64,000 nucleotides of DNA, taken from the NCBI GenBank assembly GCA_039000515.1, contig JBCFYV010000012.1, forward strand, positions 16,634,479 to 16,698,478. The letters run 5' to 3'. The notes beneath the pieces were generated by a model. The model did not search any database. It was not told the DNA's origin and saw only the letters and a program-made list of their open reading frames with translations. The stretch is from Timema cristinae. Taxonomy: Eukaryota; Arthropoda; Insecta; Phasmatodea; Timematidae. How positions within the stretch are numbered: position 1 is the first letter of the stretch; each line of letters opens with the position of its first letter. Positions 23,081 through 35,772 of the stretch are shown here, one piece after another. Both the position numbers and the translations under genes were made by a program.

Positions 23081-23879
23081 AATAGACAAAATTAGCCCTA
23101 CATCAAACGCCATGAGATAGAGATGATAGGCAACCTACTCAACATCAATGTAATGCGGTTAGCAAACCATTTAGGTGATTTTGTTAGGCCCATTAAATAC
23201 TTTTTTCTCACGATCAATATTGGCTTCAGCTTTTATTTCACACCACTGGATAGTTCTGTTCGCCTCACTTATGGTTGACTTTGATATTTTTGTTTTTATT
23301 ATTTATCTTCTATTTTATTTTTATATATTTACTAGTGGAATCCACCTGACGCAGATAAAGCATATGTAGGAGGTGTACGAGTAAACAATTCTCAATGATT
23401 AGAGCAGTGCTCAAAAGAAATCATTGAACTTTAGTCGAGTTCGACTAATAAATAACAATATTTTTACTAGAGGTAATTTGATTTTGATTTGCGTAATACA
23501 TCTATGCATGAACCTTAAACTCAAAAGTGAATTCTAAGAACTATAATTATTTGTTTAAAAATATTAATAGACCAATCTAGACATTTAATTAAATTTAATA
23601 TAACTATAAAAGTTACAAATTTTTAATTGGAACAATGGAAATATTGATGAGATGCATCCTGCAACTACTATTTGAATAATGAATCAAGTTGACTAACATC
23701 TAAAATGTTGGGATACAATCAAATCTTAGTAACCAAAAATGGTATCTAAAATAATAATTTCGACTCAACTTAATTGAACTCAAACTTTTTATTTCTCACT
23801 ATACATAAAATATGGACATTAACTAATGTAAGTATAAGGTTTATTGATTAAGGTACGTGTTATCAGTAAAGCTCACTAA
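23081..23879. other. AT-rich sequence, nothing recognised
   Basis: A hydrophobic 64-residue frame at 23175-23369 reflects T-rich composition only. Confidence 0.35.
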
Positions 23880-24330
23880 ACATGTTCACAATCATCCCAT
23901 GAATAGGTATTGACTGTCATCATTCATGGACACAGAGAGGGAAAGAACAGAGCCACAGCCCCTAGGTTAAAAATGTCGCGCTCCCTTTCGAGGCTTTACT
24001 CCTTCAACGTTAGGATCGCTAGGTGCGATCCCCAGTGACTACAGCGCAATCAAGTGAGCATTTTTTAAACGACTCACTTTAAACTCAAATGTACTAGAAG
24101 GCAGATACAAAATATGAGCTCCTCGAGTTAACCTGTCGGCTGGCGGTCACCGAGCAATCTTTAGATAGCACCCTCCCCCTTATCTAACCCCTACCTACCC
24201 TCGTCTCTAAATAACGTAATCCTGCCACACAAATAAGTTTACTCTGACTGCACATTACAAAGAAAACTTGAAACACAATGGACCTTTTCTTTCAACTAAG
24301 GGACTGGCTGTCGACTTCAATTATTTATTA
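23880..24330. other. GC-richer pocket, unclassified
   Basis: A balanced-composition block with a purine tract 'acagagagggaaagaacaga' near 23930, similar in texture to family E. No gene recognised. Confidence 0.25.
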
Positions 24331-25078
24331 AGGAGCACTGAGAAGAATTGCAGACGTTTAGAGATACAAATTTATTTAAAAAGTGGTTAGATATTTTTTT
24401 AACATGGTTTTCACCAAAATGAGGGTGAAAGTTCTGACCAATTAATAAGTTAAAATTTTAATTATAAAATGTTTTTTTAAATGTGTGATATCTTATATAG
24501 AACTGTAAAAAACAACCCCACAAATTGTGAACCTATCAAAACATGCCTATTTGATAGAGGAAGGCTAGATACCATACCACGTGGCCACTAATGCAGGGCT
24601 ATATAGCTATTTGATGCTATAGATTTAAAATCATTAATGTATACTTGAATTAATTTAAAAACTAGTATTTTCCAGGTGTAAATTAAAATTACCACACTCA
24701 AGTAATTAAAGTTACAACAAAATATATGATAGTTTTAAATAGTTCTAAGGGTATCTGTTCATTAAAACTACGTAGTAAACACTAAAGTTAAACTATTGTA
24801 TTTTGTGTGAGTACATGGATGCAAGCCGGAGAGTAATGTAAATATATGCAGATAAATGGGTCGGTCACCTATGTCTCGCGGGCCGTTTGTTTGTGAATTC
24901 TGTCTTGACCTTGAAATGGAGTTCTGTATGTTAATAAAAGTTAAATCAGTTTGAAAGTTTAACTAATCATGTAGCATTGATAAAATTATGCACAGTTTAT
25001 TGAAGCAATTATTCAACATATTATATACCCTCACTTCATTATCTTAAAAGTTAACAAACTTTCATTTATGAATTACTA
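24331..25078. other. AT-rich sequence, nothing recognised
   Basis: No supported feature. Confidence 0.4.
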
Positions 25079-25381
25079 CAATCCCGCACGCGTTGCCCGT
25101 GACACACTGTGGTATAAGTCTTATATAAGCACCCCCCCACCCCCAATGGTGCCTGTATCTCTAAAACGTAATTCTAATACAGAAAATATTTGTTTAAAAT
25201 AGCCTAATTAAAAAGCCAATTGAAATTTAAAATTCCTGCCTCGAGGTGCATTTGGACCCCTTCCATCCACCTATGTTAAAAATTTCAGATCTCGTCAGAT
25301 AGGTAGATTTGTCTGGGCAATGCTCACAAACAAACAAACAAACATACATACAAACAAACACTTCCTTTTATTATTATAGAC
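25079..25381 (+). mobile_element. Interspersed retroelement-like repeat, 3' end
   Basis: Starts with 'cccgcacgcgttgcccgtg', runs through 'ttaaaaatttcagatctcgt' and ends in a (CAAA)n-type tract near 25327-25362 followed by 'attattatagact'. This organisation is typical of widespread insect non-LTR-derived repeats. No coding part is present. Confidence 0.5.
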
Positions 25382-26759
25382 TGTATTTAACATGGTGGCT
25401 TATAAAATACGGCTGTAGGCTAGGCTGGTCCTTTAAAGTATTATGTCACCTTTCAGGGTAAACCTATTGTTGGCTACATAAATATTATTTTGATACGTGA
25501 GATACAAAATAAATAGATATCTCCAAATGCTTTCCTATTTACTATTTGTTATTAAATGAATGGTGTTTTAAATAGGAACTAACAAGTATGAAACCACACA
25601 TACAATTTTAACGTTATTTTATCATCACAAATTAAGATTAGAAAGTTATTGGTTTTACCGTTTGATCCTCTAAATATGTTGCTGGCTATCTTGCATAAAA
25701 GATAGAATGGAAATTTCACTGTAAACTTGCATGAATACATTAACAAAGTGTGATGCTAACACGGAGTCATTACATGATTATATGATTTTTCATAAAGCAA
25801 ATGTCAATAAAGGGCATGATGACTTAAGGAATCTCAAATCCCCTACAGCTATGTTAACACACATCTCCTAGAAACATATATTGAGCAATTTCCTTATGTG
25901 CAACAAAAAGAAGGTATTGCACATATAATGTTAGGAAAGGCATTGAAGAAAATAAGGATAATATAGCCTCATTGGCTTAAGCAATGCAAAAAGCAAAGAT
26001 ATTTGCATAAAGCCCCCTCCTTAAAGTTAGAATTCACAATCACTTGCTGTGGACTGCAAAGGAGAATATTTAATGTTTAGGGAAACCAATACAGAAAATA
26101 TGGAACATATCACACCAAGAGTCTCATCTCGTATGTGAACATTAGAGAGTTGAGTACTTGTGACATTACGCTGATTTTGATCCCAATTAAATGTCATAAA
26201 TTAACTGTGTTTTCACATATTTATATGAATCCAAACTCTGGTCTCAAAAGTAATATTTGTAGCGTGTTCCATTTTGAAACGTTGTAATAATGTAAGGATT
26301 TATAAGTAGTTCTTATGTTGAATGATTGTGATTATTTTAAAAACAAAATCAGCTGTTGGGCTTAAGCTTCAGGTTAACATCTTTAGATTTTAAATAGTAG
26401 GCTTTGATAGGAGGTATGTTTCAATAAAACACTTTAGTTGTTAAAGTGTGTAAAAGATAAAATATGTACCGGTACTTTCATAAAACTATATAACTATAGT
26501 TGAGAGGTTAAAAATAAATAAAATATTCAAATAATGGGACATTATGACTGTATAAACTCAAAAACTTACACAAGTGTACAATCTAATATTCACTACTTTT
26601 TGCTTCTTAAATTGTGATTATTTTACTCTTTAGTATCATTGCACCTTCAGGTAAAAGTAGTTTTAAGAAAGTATAGAAATGTGTTTGCACCGTTGAAGCG
26701 TATAAGACTATGATTTGTGCTCATCTTTAAGTAAATAGACAATTTTTATTTTCGACACC
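25382..26759. other. AT-rich sequence, nothing recognised
   Basis: No supported feature. Confidence 0.4.
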
Positions 26760-27830
26760 TTGAAGAGAAAAGTACATTTCTCGTAAAAAAAAATGGTCCA
26801 AATTTTGATAACTGTCAACCCCCGAAACCAAAAGGTGGTTTTTTGCGATGCATTCTTCATGTGTGATTTTATCTAGGCGTAGAGCCGACACCATTTTACT
26901 GATCAGGCTAAAACTTAGTATATATGGTTTTGTAAGATTCCCCTGAGGAGTTTTTGGTGTTAGATACCTTAACCTAAATTTAAGGGTAGTTTACTAAAAG
27001 AAAAAAAGAAAGAAAATAAGCTCTCTCGAAATTTGCTCTAATGATTTTTATTAAACTATTATCTGGGCATTGTTTATCATTATAAACTAAATGGCTGTTC
27101 TAACCATCCATGAACATAATTTTGAGGGTACTTTACATATCAATTATTGCCAATTTTAATCATATCTTTGCAAGTATTTGAGATACGAAATAACTAATTA
27201 TTGTAAGGTTGTAACAAAATTAATATTAAAAAAACCTTTACTTGAAATATATTTTTATAAAACCAATAGGGGGCTTTCCATAAATTACGTAAGAAATTTT
27301 TTCACTATTTTGAACCCCTTACCCCCAAATTTCCCTACTTAAGGGATCGTAAGATTTTTCGTGCCCCCCCTCTTTCCTTACTGATCTTACATAATTTTCT
27401 TATGATTTGTTAAATTATATTAGTTTAGACAAAAGGATTGGTGATGTGAAATTATAGAATAATTATCGCAGTAGAATTATTTGTAACACATCATAAGTAA
27501 ATGATATTTTTTAGTTATATATAGCTGTGTGCGTCAATAGGCTACGCTTCAGCGCCATCTGTCATCGCTAGGTGCAAACTTTTTGACCACGCGTCTGTAG
27601 AAGTGTTTTTTTTTTTAGATTTTGTCTCAACATAAACATTGATAAAATTCTTAGTTAAGATGGATTATGCCCACCCCCACGAAATCGAAAGAAATTACTG
27701 ATCTCCCCCCCCCCCCCCCCAAAAAAAAATCCTTACGTAATTCCCTAGCTTCCAAGCTAATGGCAAATATTTTTTTAAATTGATTTCTAGGAAAAAGTGA
27801 GTTAATTATTATGCTTTTTGATGAAAATAT
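26760..27830 (+). repeat. Dispersed repeat family A-rep, interrupted
   Basis: Family A-rep text (weak head near 26800, 'aagggtagtttactaaaag' near 26980, 'ttataaaaccaatag' at 27255-27269) breaks at 27269 and resumes at 27746 with 'cttccaagctaatggcaaat'. The copy near 14785-14830 reads continuously across the same point. Confidence 0.65.
27270..27745. mobile_element. 476-bp MITE with AATTACGTAAG ends
   Basis: Both ends carry AATTACGTAAG in inverted orientation: near 27282-27292 on the plus strand and 27731-27742 on the minus. It is flanked by TAG at 27267-27269 and 27746-27748, consistent with a 3-bp target duplication. The family A-rep copy at 14785-14830 gives the empty site. The right end includes C16 (27705-27720) followed by A9. 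Non-coding and non-autonomous; superfamily not certain. Confidence 0.7.
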
Positions 27831-28559
27831 GTAAAATCTGTAAAATATGAATATTGAACAATATTTTTCTTTCATTTATGCCTCTTAGTGGAATGTGATG
27901 CTTTTTTTCTCATCATGTTTCTGCAAAAATGTATATTATCTGGTTTCACAAATCTTACAAGTTTTAAGTAAATGTTTCCATTTTTAGACAAAGGAGAGAG
28001 AAAGTCTGTATGGTATACCATACCATTTATTTATTGAGGTAGGCCTGGTTATTAGCCTTAATAATATGGACAACAGTTAATATACAACTTATAAACTTGT
28101 TTGTAGTTTCGTCTTTTTTTTAAAACATTATTTTCACTTAGTGGATACCAAAACTGATCTCATAGAAGAATTATATATTTAAAACATGTATTTAAAGTTA
28201 ATTTAGGCCAAATAGTCTATTTTAACTGCTATTTAAAATTAATATATCTAAATATTAGAAGTATAAAGCACAAATATCAGGATTTATTTTTCTCTTTTCT
28301 TATATTAAAATAATATTGATTTAATATAATGAACATGAGTGTGGATATACGGGGATGAGACATTATTGCTTAAAATTCCAATCTACAAGGCCAATTTTGC
28401 CCGTAGAGACAATAAATTAGGTGGGGGAGATTTTATTTTATTAGAAGAGCTTAATGAATTCAAACATTGGACATTTGAAATTTTTAGTCAAGGTTCCTTT
28501 TTGGCTTTAGACCAAAGATAGGACCAAATTTTGTGAAATTCATCAACTTGTAAGAGATG
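27831..28559. other. AT-rich sequence
   Basis: A block near 27870-27945 ('gtggaatgtgatg', 'catgtttctgcaaaaatgta') is echoed, rearranged, at 31850-31975. Nothing else recognised. Confidence 0.35.
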
Positions 28560-31460
28560 AAAAATGGGGTTCAAAAGTTTTCAAAATTCACTGAACGTAC
28601 ATTATTTGAACTAGTGGCCATAGAGCCTTGAAATTTAAAATTAATGCTTCTTTATAGAATTTTGTGAGAAATATTAGGGTTTTTCAAATTTAATCACCTA
28701 AGGGGGTGTAAAGGGAGAAAAAAGGGGAAGTAAATTCTGTGTGCTCCAATCAAGATGAAATTTTATACATGGGGGTTAATCGGCTCGCAGAATACTAATA
28801 TGAAATTAATTTAGTTACGGCATCCACACTATGAGTCCAGGTGTGTTGGTAGAAAGTGCGTTCAAGACTACCAAAATTAACATAAATAAATGATTTCCAG
28901 GGTGATAGAAGATTGAAATTTTGCAGACAACCAATGGGACCACTCCAAACAATTATAAAAGTATGAACATTTATGTTTAATAAGTCGGCCCTTGGGACAT
29001 AGGAGAGGAAATATAAAAAGAATAAAAACCTTTTATGTGTCCTAGAAAATTTAAATTTGACAGTCATTTTGGAGGACAACTCCATATAACCAAATAAATC
29101 CTAAAAATGGATATTTTAATTGATAGTTAGAAAAATTAGCTTACATATTGACAAAACTAATAGAGATAACTAATTCCCAGTGTGTTAGAAAATTGAAATG
29201 TATAAGTAAAGTAGAGGGACATGTCAAATTACTATAAGTCTGTACATTTTTAATTTTAAATGGGACCCCGAGAAATAGGGTGGTGTGGGGGTAAGTGCTT
29301 ATAAAAATAAAAACAACTTTTAGCTGTGATAGAATATTTAAATTTGTCAAGTTGGTAGAATGACCATTCAAAATAACCAAATAAATCTTAATATTTGAAA
29401 TTTATAAGTGGGAGTTGAAGAAATGGTAGGTGATGGAAGCGGGCTCAACATCTACGAAAATTAATACATTCAACAACTTCTCTGTGTTGTAGAGAGCTTA
29501 GATTCGTTAGATTATTCTAAATAAACAAAAAATGTAATTATTTTAAATTTTAAATTTAAACTATGGGAAATGTGGGAAGTGGAAGCTACAGCTATAAATA
29601 ACTTTTGAGATGAAGTTGAAAAATAAAGTTTTAAAGACAGGTAGGATTAAACTCCAGATAACCAAATGAATGTTACAATTTAAAAAATCTCAAAGTGGGT
29701 TGAGTGGTTAAAAAAATTACAAACAACCTCTTCTCAGTGTGGTATAAAACTAAAACTTTGCATATAGGCAAAGACACCACTTAAAATTACTATAAAAGTC
29801 CAAAAATTTTAAAGTTTATAATAGGAGTCCAGGAAAAAAAGCGGACTTTATAAAAAATATTAAGTATGGTAGAAAGTCTATATTTTGCATGCTAGTAAAA
29901 GTACGGCTTCAAATGACCAAATAATTCTTAAATTTGAGATTTTGAAGTGGGAGTTATAGAAATGGTGAGGGAAGGCTAAAATTTTCTAAACCAGTGGATA
30001 AACTACTTTCATGTGTGGTATAAAACTATAATTTCTCAAGCAGAATTAGGGACAACCCAAATTAACTATAAAGTCTGAACATTTTAAATTTCAAAATGAG
30101 ACTACAGGAAATAGGGAAACAAAGGGTGGGGGAGGGAGGAGGGGTGTACGAGCAGGAGATAGAAAATTTAAATTAGTCAGGAATGTAGAGGGATAACTTC
30201 AAATAACCACAAAAATAAATTAAATATTAGTTATTTCTAAGGAGGCTGGTGATATATGGGGACTCAAATTTTTAAAACTTAAAGACTAAACTAATTCTCA
30301 TGGTATTATGTCAATAATCTAAGTCAGGCGGGTTTAGATACCAACTCAAACAGTATCAAGGCCTGAATTATTAAGTTTCAAAATAATGGCTCAGAAAATG
30401 GGGAGGGATGGTCCCCTTAAAATGTTTACAAAGCTTTATAAATGCAATTTTTGTAGATATACAAGCTTAAAATATCGCCGTGCAATTTAATAATAAAACA
30501 GGTTTGAGTCCCTAGACAGGGATATATTGTTCACGTTAATTAATTTAAAAAGTTTCTCATCTAATGCTGCTATACTAATGACAGATATTCAACAAATGTT
30601 GATATCACCGATTGAAGGAAATTAAACTATATGTTTCTACTGGAGCGATATTTATTTATTTTGGCAAATAAAAAATTGATGAAAAAACCTGCAAAAACAT
30701 TGACATTTTCTCGCTTTTCCTACACTCTTTAAAAAATAGAATTTCAAAATTGAAGCCGAAGAAACGGTAGTGCTAAAAATGTATACAACCAAAATTGAAC
30801 ACTCTTTACAATGTGGTTAGTTTGACATTTGGTAGCCAAATAAAATATTATATAATATAACCAAATAAGTCTTAAAATTTCAAATTGCAATTGTGGAAGC
30901 TAAGGTGGGTGAGGGGGACAGAGGGGTTTGGAAATGAGAGTAAACTGCCATCTTTCAAAAAAAAAATACTTTTATGCATGCAAGAAAATTTAAATTTACC
31001 AATTTTATAAAAAGGACCATCCCACATAACTGTAGCGAGCGAGACCATGCTCGAGCCAGCCCTGAACAATCACCAGGCTTGGGCCACCCCTCACAGCAAG
31101 GGGGGGGGGGGGGGGGCATTCCAACGAGCTGAGTGTAAGGCTAAACCAGATAGGTGTGAAAAAAGAGACAGTCGAGCAACGGAGCTGAGAGTGTCAACAC
31201 TAGAGTGCGTGTTTTCTCATTATAATGGACGTATGTGACGGACTCAAGACTTGTGTATTTAATAGATATATTAATAAGTAGTCATTCTTTGTAATATTGT
31301 AGTTTAGAAATAAGAGTATAGTAAATAAGAACCGTAACATAACCATAAAAGTTAGAAAGTTTGGAATTCTAAAATCTACTGTTGGTAAATGGGAGGGGCC
31401 TCTAAAATTTCCTAAGTTATAAAAAAACTCGATGTATTCCAAATGCGGGTAAACTTTATA
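28560..31460 (+). repeat. Dispersed repeat family B-rep, long tandem array
   Basis: About ten units with a period near 270-280 bp, each apparently two related halves. Recurrent phrases are 'gaccactccaaa.aa.tata', 'aaaatgggactccaggaaat', 'aaatttgtcaggaatgtaga' and 'ataaccaaataaatctta'. Landmark 'aactacttt/aacttctct' positions fall near 28880, 29155, 29467, 29733, 30003 and 30290. The array is split at 31030/31340 by a solo LTR. Non-coding. Confidence 0.7.
31031..31339. mobile_element. Solo LTR, 309 bp
   Basis: Begins TGTAGCGAGC and ends CCGTAACA, i.e. TG...CA with the inverted trinucleotides TGT/ACA. It is flanked by TAAC at 31027-31030 and 31340-31343, a 4-bp target duplication. It interrupts a family B-rep unit whose text resumes exactly on the far side. 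It contains a G17 run (31100-31116) and a TATA-like 'cattataatgg' near 31217. Removing it and one TAAC restores the repeat. No internal retroelement region is nearby, so a solo LTR left by recombination is the natural reading. Confidence 0.75.
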
Positions 31461-31586
31461 GTAATTAAACCTCCCTCATATCTAACACAATAGCGTAATT
31501 AATAGTACATATCGTATAGCTCAAATGAATATTAAGGCACAGTACTAACAAAAATAACAAAATAGAAAATGTTATTGATGTTGACC

Positions 31587-31589
<3 letters not shown>

Positions 31590-31632
<43 letters not shown>
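31590..31632. repeat. (TA)n microsatellite
   Basis: About 21 uninterrupted TA units. Confidence 0.95.
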
Positions 31633-31635
<3 letters not shown>

Positions 31636-31689
31636 TTTAAAGGTTCTTTTTATAAAAATTGGACTGTAGTAAGATATTTGCAATACTAA

Positions 31690-32873
31690 ATTTGTAAAGG
31701 CAGAGGAAAAATGTTTAAAGTACTAAAAGTAGATCAACACACAAACTAAAGTCTATTTTAACGTGAATACATTTATCGCATATCTAGGAGCGACATTACA
31801 ATTAAAATAAACCAATTTGGGTGACATAACTTGGTGACCATGACTCTCTTCGGATAATAATGATGCTTGTTATTTAATATGTTTCTGTAAAAGAGTATAT
31901 TATTTAATTTATGCTCGTTGGTGAAATGTGATCATATATTTTCAAACATGTTTCTATGATCGTGCTTAGGTAAGGTTGTATAGTCCTTGGAATGCGACGG
32001 CCGGTCTGTGATTGAGCTCGTTTGTGCACTCAGATTGTAGACTAGATAATATTATATTTCTAAAATGTTTTATTTGTTAATTTCCATAACTGGTTTGTGA
32101 TTGCCATGACTGGCTTAGGATTGTATACGAAGGAACTTTCAAAATTATGACAGGTTGATGTCCACCAATAAATAAAGAATGCTATAGTGAAATACGTCAA
32201 AGATCAATATAGTACATTACGAAATCAAAATTACCAGAATATTATGAAATATATCAATGTCCAAATTTGTTTGACATATTTTTGAATCAAATTTCTGTTA
32301 AATATTGTTTCTACATTATTATTATATAGATTTTTTGATGATAGTGATCATAATTTTAGTTTCAAACCTATACAAACTACATAATCAGAACCTTTTTTCT
32401 TTATTTTATTAGATAATTTCTATACCAAACACATAATAGCTATAGCTGCGATTAAAACAATATTTTTGCATAGTTAAGAGTATTATTTCCATATACATTT
32501 TATTGTCAACCATAAACTTTTTTAATGTGATATAAATATTTATTTTTTAAGAAAATCTGCAATTATTATTTGCATGAAAATATTGTTCTGTTATAGTAAA
32601 ATAATCTTACACTAAAAGATTTTTCACTGTATTTTTTTTTTAATTTCTATTACTCTTTACTAAAATTAATAAATATTTAATGTTTCCATACAGACACGAG
32701 AAGGTGTTGGACAAGTGTAATTGGACAAAACATTATAAATTTTTTGATATTTAATCCTAACGCGCGTTTAGGGAGATAAGCTTCATTTTCAGACTTGATT
32801 TTATTATAAACTTATTTAAAACCAATTTGTTAACTTTCATTGCACATTAATATAAGATAATAATACTGATACT
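31690..32873. other. AT-rich sequence, nothing recognised
   Basis: No supported feature apart from the block at 31850-31975 shared with 27870-27945. Confidence 0.4.
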
Positions 32874-33109
32874 TGGTACCACGTCTACTACCCTTTTGGA
32901 TAATACGCTTAAGTACTAATTACGCTAATGGGCTAGGATTTGAAAAGGTTGGATATAGAGGACGTAAACCCGAATTTAAGTGGAAGGAGAGTGGAAAACC
33001 ATTAAGGGAATCCAGTTCAACCAAGCGAGAGTCGAACCTTGGTCTCCCCGTCCTCAACAGTCTAGTCCAATTTAAACTAGTGTGTTAGCTAACTATGACA
33101 CCAAGGTGG
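32874..33109 (-). mobile_element. SINE family A, nearly full length
   Basis: Plus-strand order: decayed tail ('accacgtctactaccctttt'), 'aagtactaattacgctaatg', 'ggagagtggaaaaccatta', 'gagtcgaaccttggtctccc' (B-box complement), head ending 'gacaccaaggtggg'. About 235 bp. Confidence 0.8.
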
Positions 33110-33354
33110 GTATTAGTATAAAATAATGTTGAATATAATCATTCCAATGTTTAAAATAAGGGGTATTATCGATACCAAATATATACTTAGTAAACTCTTT
33201 TCATTGTATTTTCCATGCTTTTAACTTTTTTTTATTTAGTTTATAAAGATATTACTTGTATATTTCGTTTGTATTAATTTGACAAAAAAATTTAAAAATA
33301 AATGCAACCCTTACAACATAAGTATTTAATTTTAATTTCTGATGTAATTTGTGC

Positions 33355-33560
33355 GCTGTGTCTTACTTCCCATTACGACTATCCGCATATTTACTCCAAA
33401 GGATAAGGAATGAGGAAGGTATAATGTTAGAGAAATGTGCCCGTATTTGCGTTGAAGGAGAATTATAAGCATATTAGGAAAACAACACTCTCAGTACACC
33501 CGATTGGGATTCGAACACTGAGATCCCAGTTATTTACACTATAGTCTAACAAAGAAGTGG
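33355..33560 (-). mobile_element. SINE family A, degenerate
   Basis: 'gtgtcttacttcccatta', 'ggataaggaatgaggaagg', 'cagtacacccgattgggatt' and 'cgaacactgagatccc' in minus-strand family A order. It is the second copy within 250 bp in the same orientation. Confidence 0.65.
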
Positions 33561-34260
33561 ATCTTAAAGAATTTTGACTGCAGAAGCTGGTCACTAAACA
33601 TTTAACAATTCCTTTACAAGTGCATTTCTAAGACTCGTGTCACTTACGTTTAAAATGTAGAAGCACTGGCATTGTATATTTGGGTCCATTACACTCAATT
33701 GTTTGAAAAATGTTGGTCAATGAAAGGAGGGTGAGGTTTGGGATATGGGATTACCGCTACCTAGAATATTGTACTCGGAGAGACAGCAGCGCTTAGCTCT
33801 CAGCTTGTCTTTCTCATGAGGAATATTTTGCAAATGATTTGTTTTAAGAGATTTCTCACTTGTAAGCGCTGCTATAACTGGATATTTTAAGTTTTACCTG
33901 ACTCGAGGGGCGCAACAAATCTCCCGTAAGGTTACGTATCTGCTATTTCCTTGTCTCTGACCTAGGAAGATGATTATATATTTCAGGCAGTTAGCCCCTT
34001 GCCCAAAAGGATGCAAACATACTTGAGTACCAAAATTTCCATAGGAGCCTTTACAACGAGGGTGAGTACGTTTATATAAAACCAAAGTAGAAAAATTATC
34101 AAAGCTCAGAAGATCTAGGAAGCTGAAATTTTCCAGATAGTAAGCCCTAACCAAAAAGGATGCAACAACAACCACCTTGTTATAGAGATCGTGTGTCCTA
34201 AGGAGGCAATCTCCCAATAGACTTTATTTTGGATAACGGCTTTTCTTTATCAATTATAAC
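33561..34260. repeat. Short tandem duplication repeat (family F)
   Basis: 'gacctaggaagatgattata...gcagttagcccc...aaaaggatgcaa' near 33958-34015 recurs as 'gatctaggaagctgaaattt...atagtaagccct...aaaaggatgcaa' near 34108-34165, a period of about 150 bp. A 107-residue minus-strand frame spans it but matches nothing and is probably incidental. Confidence 0.45.
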
Positions 34261-34669
34261 CACTCTTCCTTGATGAAAGTTCGGGTGCATCTGCTATAAA
34301 TTATATCTTACTTATCCTTACCACATCAGTGTAATCTAGTAAAGCGTTTTCTCGTACTAAAATTAACTCGCTGCTTTATATTGGACACATTTGGTCCGCT
34401 ATGTCTCTCCTTGCGCAGATCCGGAGCGAGGGTATTTGAGGGGATAAGGGAGTTAAGGAGGAGGGAAAGGGTCATAGATTGAGCAGACGTTGCTGACTAT
34501 GGTTTGGGTCAATGTAAAGGCATATATATGTTTGGTAAAAATTTAGAGGAGCTTTTTAGGAAATATAGTGCAAGTTAGAGGAAAACATTATTTACCCCCC
34601 GTCCCTGAGGTTAAGTTGTGTAAAATACACCATCTCCCATCATCTTACGACTTTTCCAATTCAATTGAA

Positions 34670-34671
<2 letters not shown>
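34261..34671. other. Unassigned spacer
   Basis: Includes a G/A-rich run near 34430-34470. Nothing recognised. Confidence 0.35.
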
Positions 34672-34706
<35 letters not shown>

Positions 34707-34745
34707 TTATTAGCACTGCGTCTTACTACCCGTTCGGGTTATTTA
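34672..34745 (-). mobile_element. SINE tail only, with long (ATT)n
   Basis: (ATT)n at about 34672-34710 is followed by 'agcactgcgtcttactaccc' and 'gttcgggttat', then unrelated sequence. An extremely 5'-truncated SINE insertion. Confidence 0.75.
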
Positions 34746-35772
34746 ATAATAAAATTCTTGTAGAATTTTATATGTAAAGATGGAGATAGCTAGATTGTGG
34801 CGTGATGCAAAAAATACTAAATAGATAGGCACAAAGATAATATTAATATCCCTTGGTCACAAACAAGGTATTACTAATTTGTGCCCTCGGTTCATGAAAG
34901 TGCTAGGCACAGCTCTAAGAGTCGGATTTTGTTTATGTAATTTATTTTAACCAATATGTTTACTTTCTATTTATTCTTATTTTTTTTAGAATGTTATTTT
35001 ATAAACACCTAGTTTTACTACTGTCACCTATACAGAGGATTAATAAGACTGGTCTGTATGAAAGATGTTAAATTCATATCCCTCTTAATAATTTATTGAT
35101 ATCATGTGGATTAAGAGAAGGACGTTATACTCATGAATTGTACAGAAAGTTCATTTAGTAAAATATAAATAAATGAAATATTATTCTCCCCGTTAATATA
35201 ATAGATTTACTCTTCTAAACATATATATTTTGTTTCTATACTAGATAAATAGGCTATGATATAATATCAAATGTAAATGAACTAGTGTTTTTTGAAAATA
35301 ATACACAATACTTATAGTTAGCTATTTTTGTCACCCATTAGAGCTATTCACATAATATGTAATAATTACACCAATATTTTTGAGACAAGGAAGGTTGCAT
35401 TTAGAGAAAGTATACTTGAAATGGTAGAGTGGTCAAGCTTTTGTGATAATTGTGATCAGGCCTTTTTCTGTGAGATTTGCGTCCAGCCTTAATATTATAA
35501 TGGGATTTGTGGCCGTATTTCTACATATCATTTATATGTAGAGAGTGGTTTTTTTTATCCAAAAGTGACGCTCCACTGGCTTCTACCCTGATATTATTTA
35601 CCTCCAATATAAGTTCTTCACACTTATAAACAGTCTTAGGACTAGTAATATATAATGAGTTTAAAAACTCCTTTAAAAATCAAGATTTTTCTATTTCTTT
35701 TATAAGGTTAGCTCTTAACCCATTTATTTCCATATGTGTATTTTTTACTATCCTAAAATAAGCTCTAGGTTT
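34746..35772. other. AT-rich sequence, nothing recognised
   Basis: No supported feature. Confidence 0.4.

Noticed and set aside
23175..23369. Hydrophobic membrane-protein-like frame
   Set aside because: T-rich DNA yields Phe/Leu/Ile-rich translations by default; there is no other support.
33894..34217. 107-residue minus-strand frame
   Set aside because: It overlaps a DNA-level tandem duplication (about 150 bp) and matches no protein family I know.
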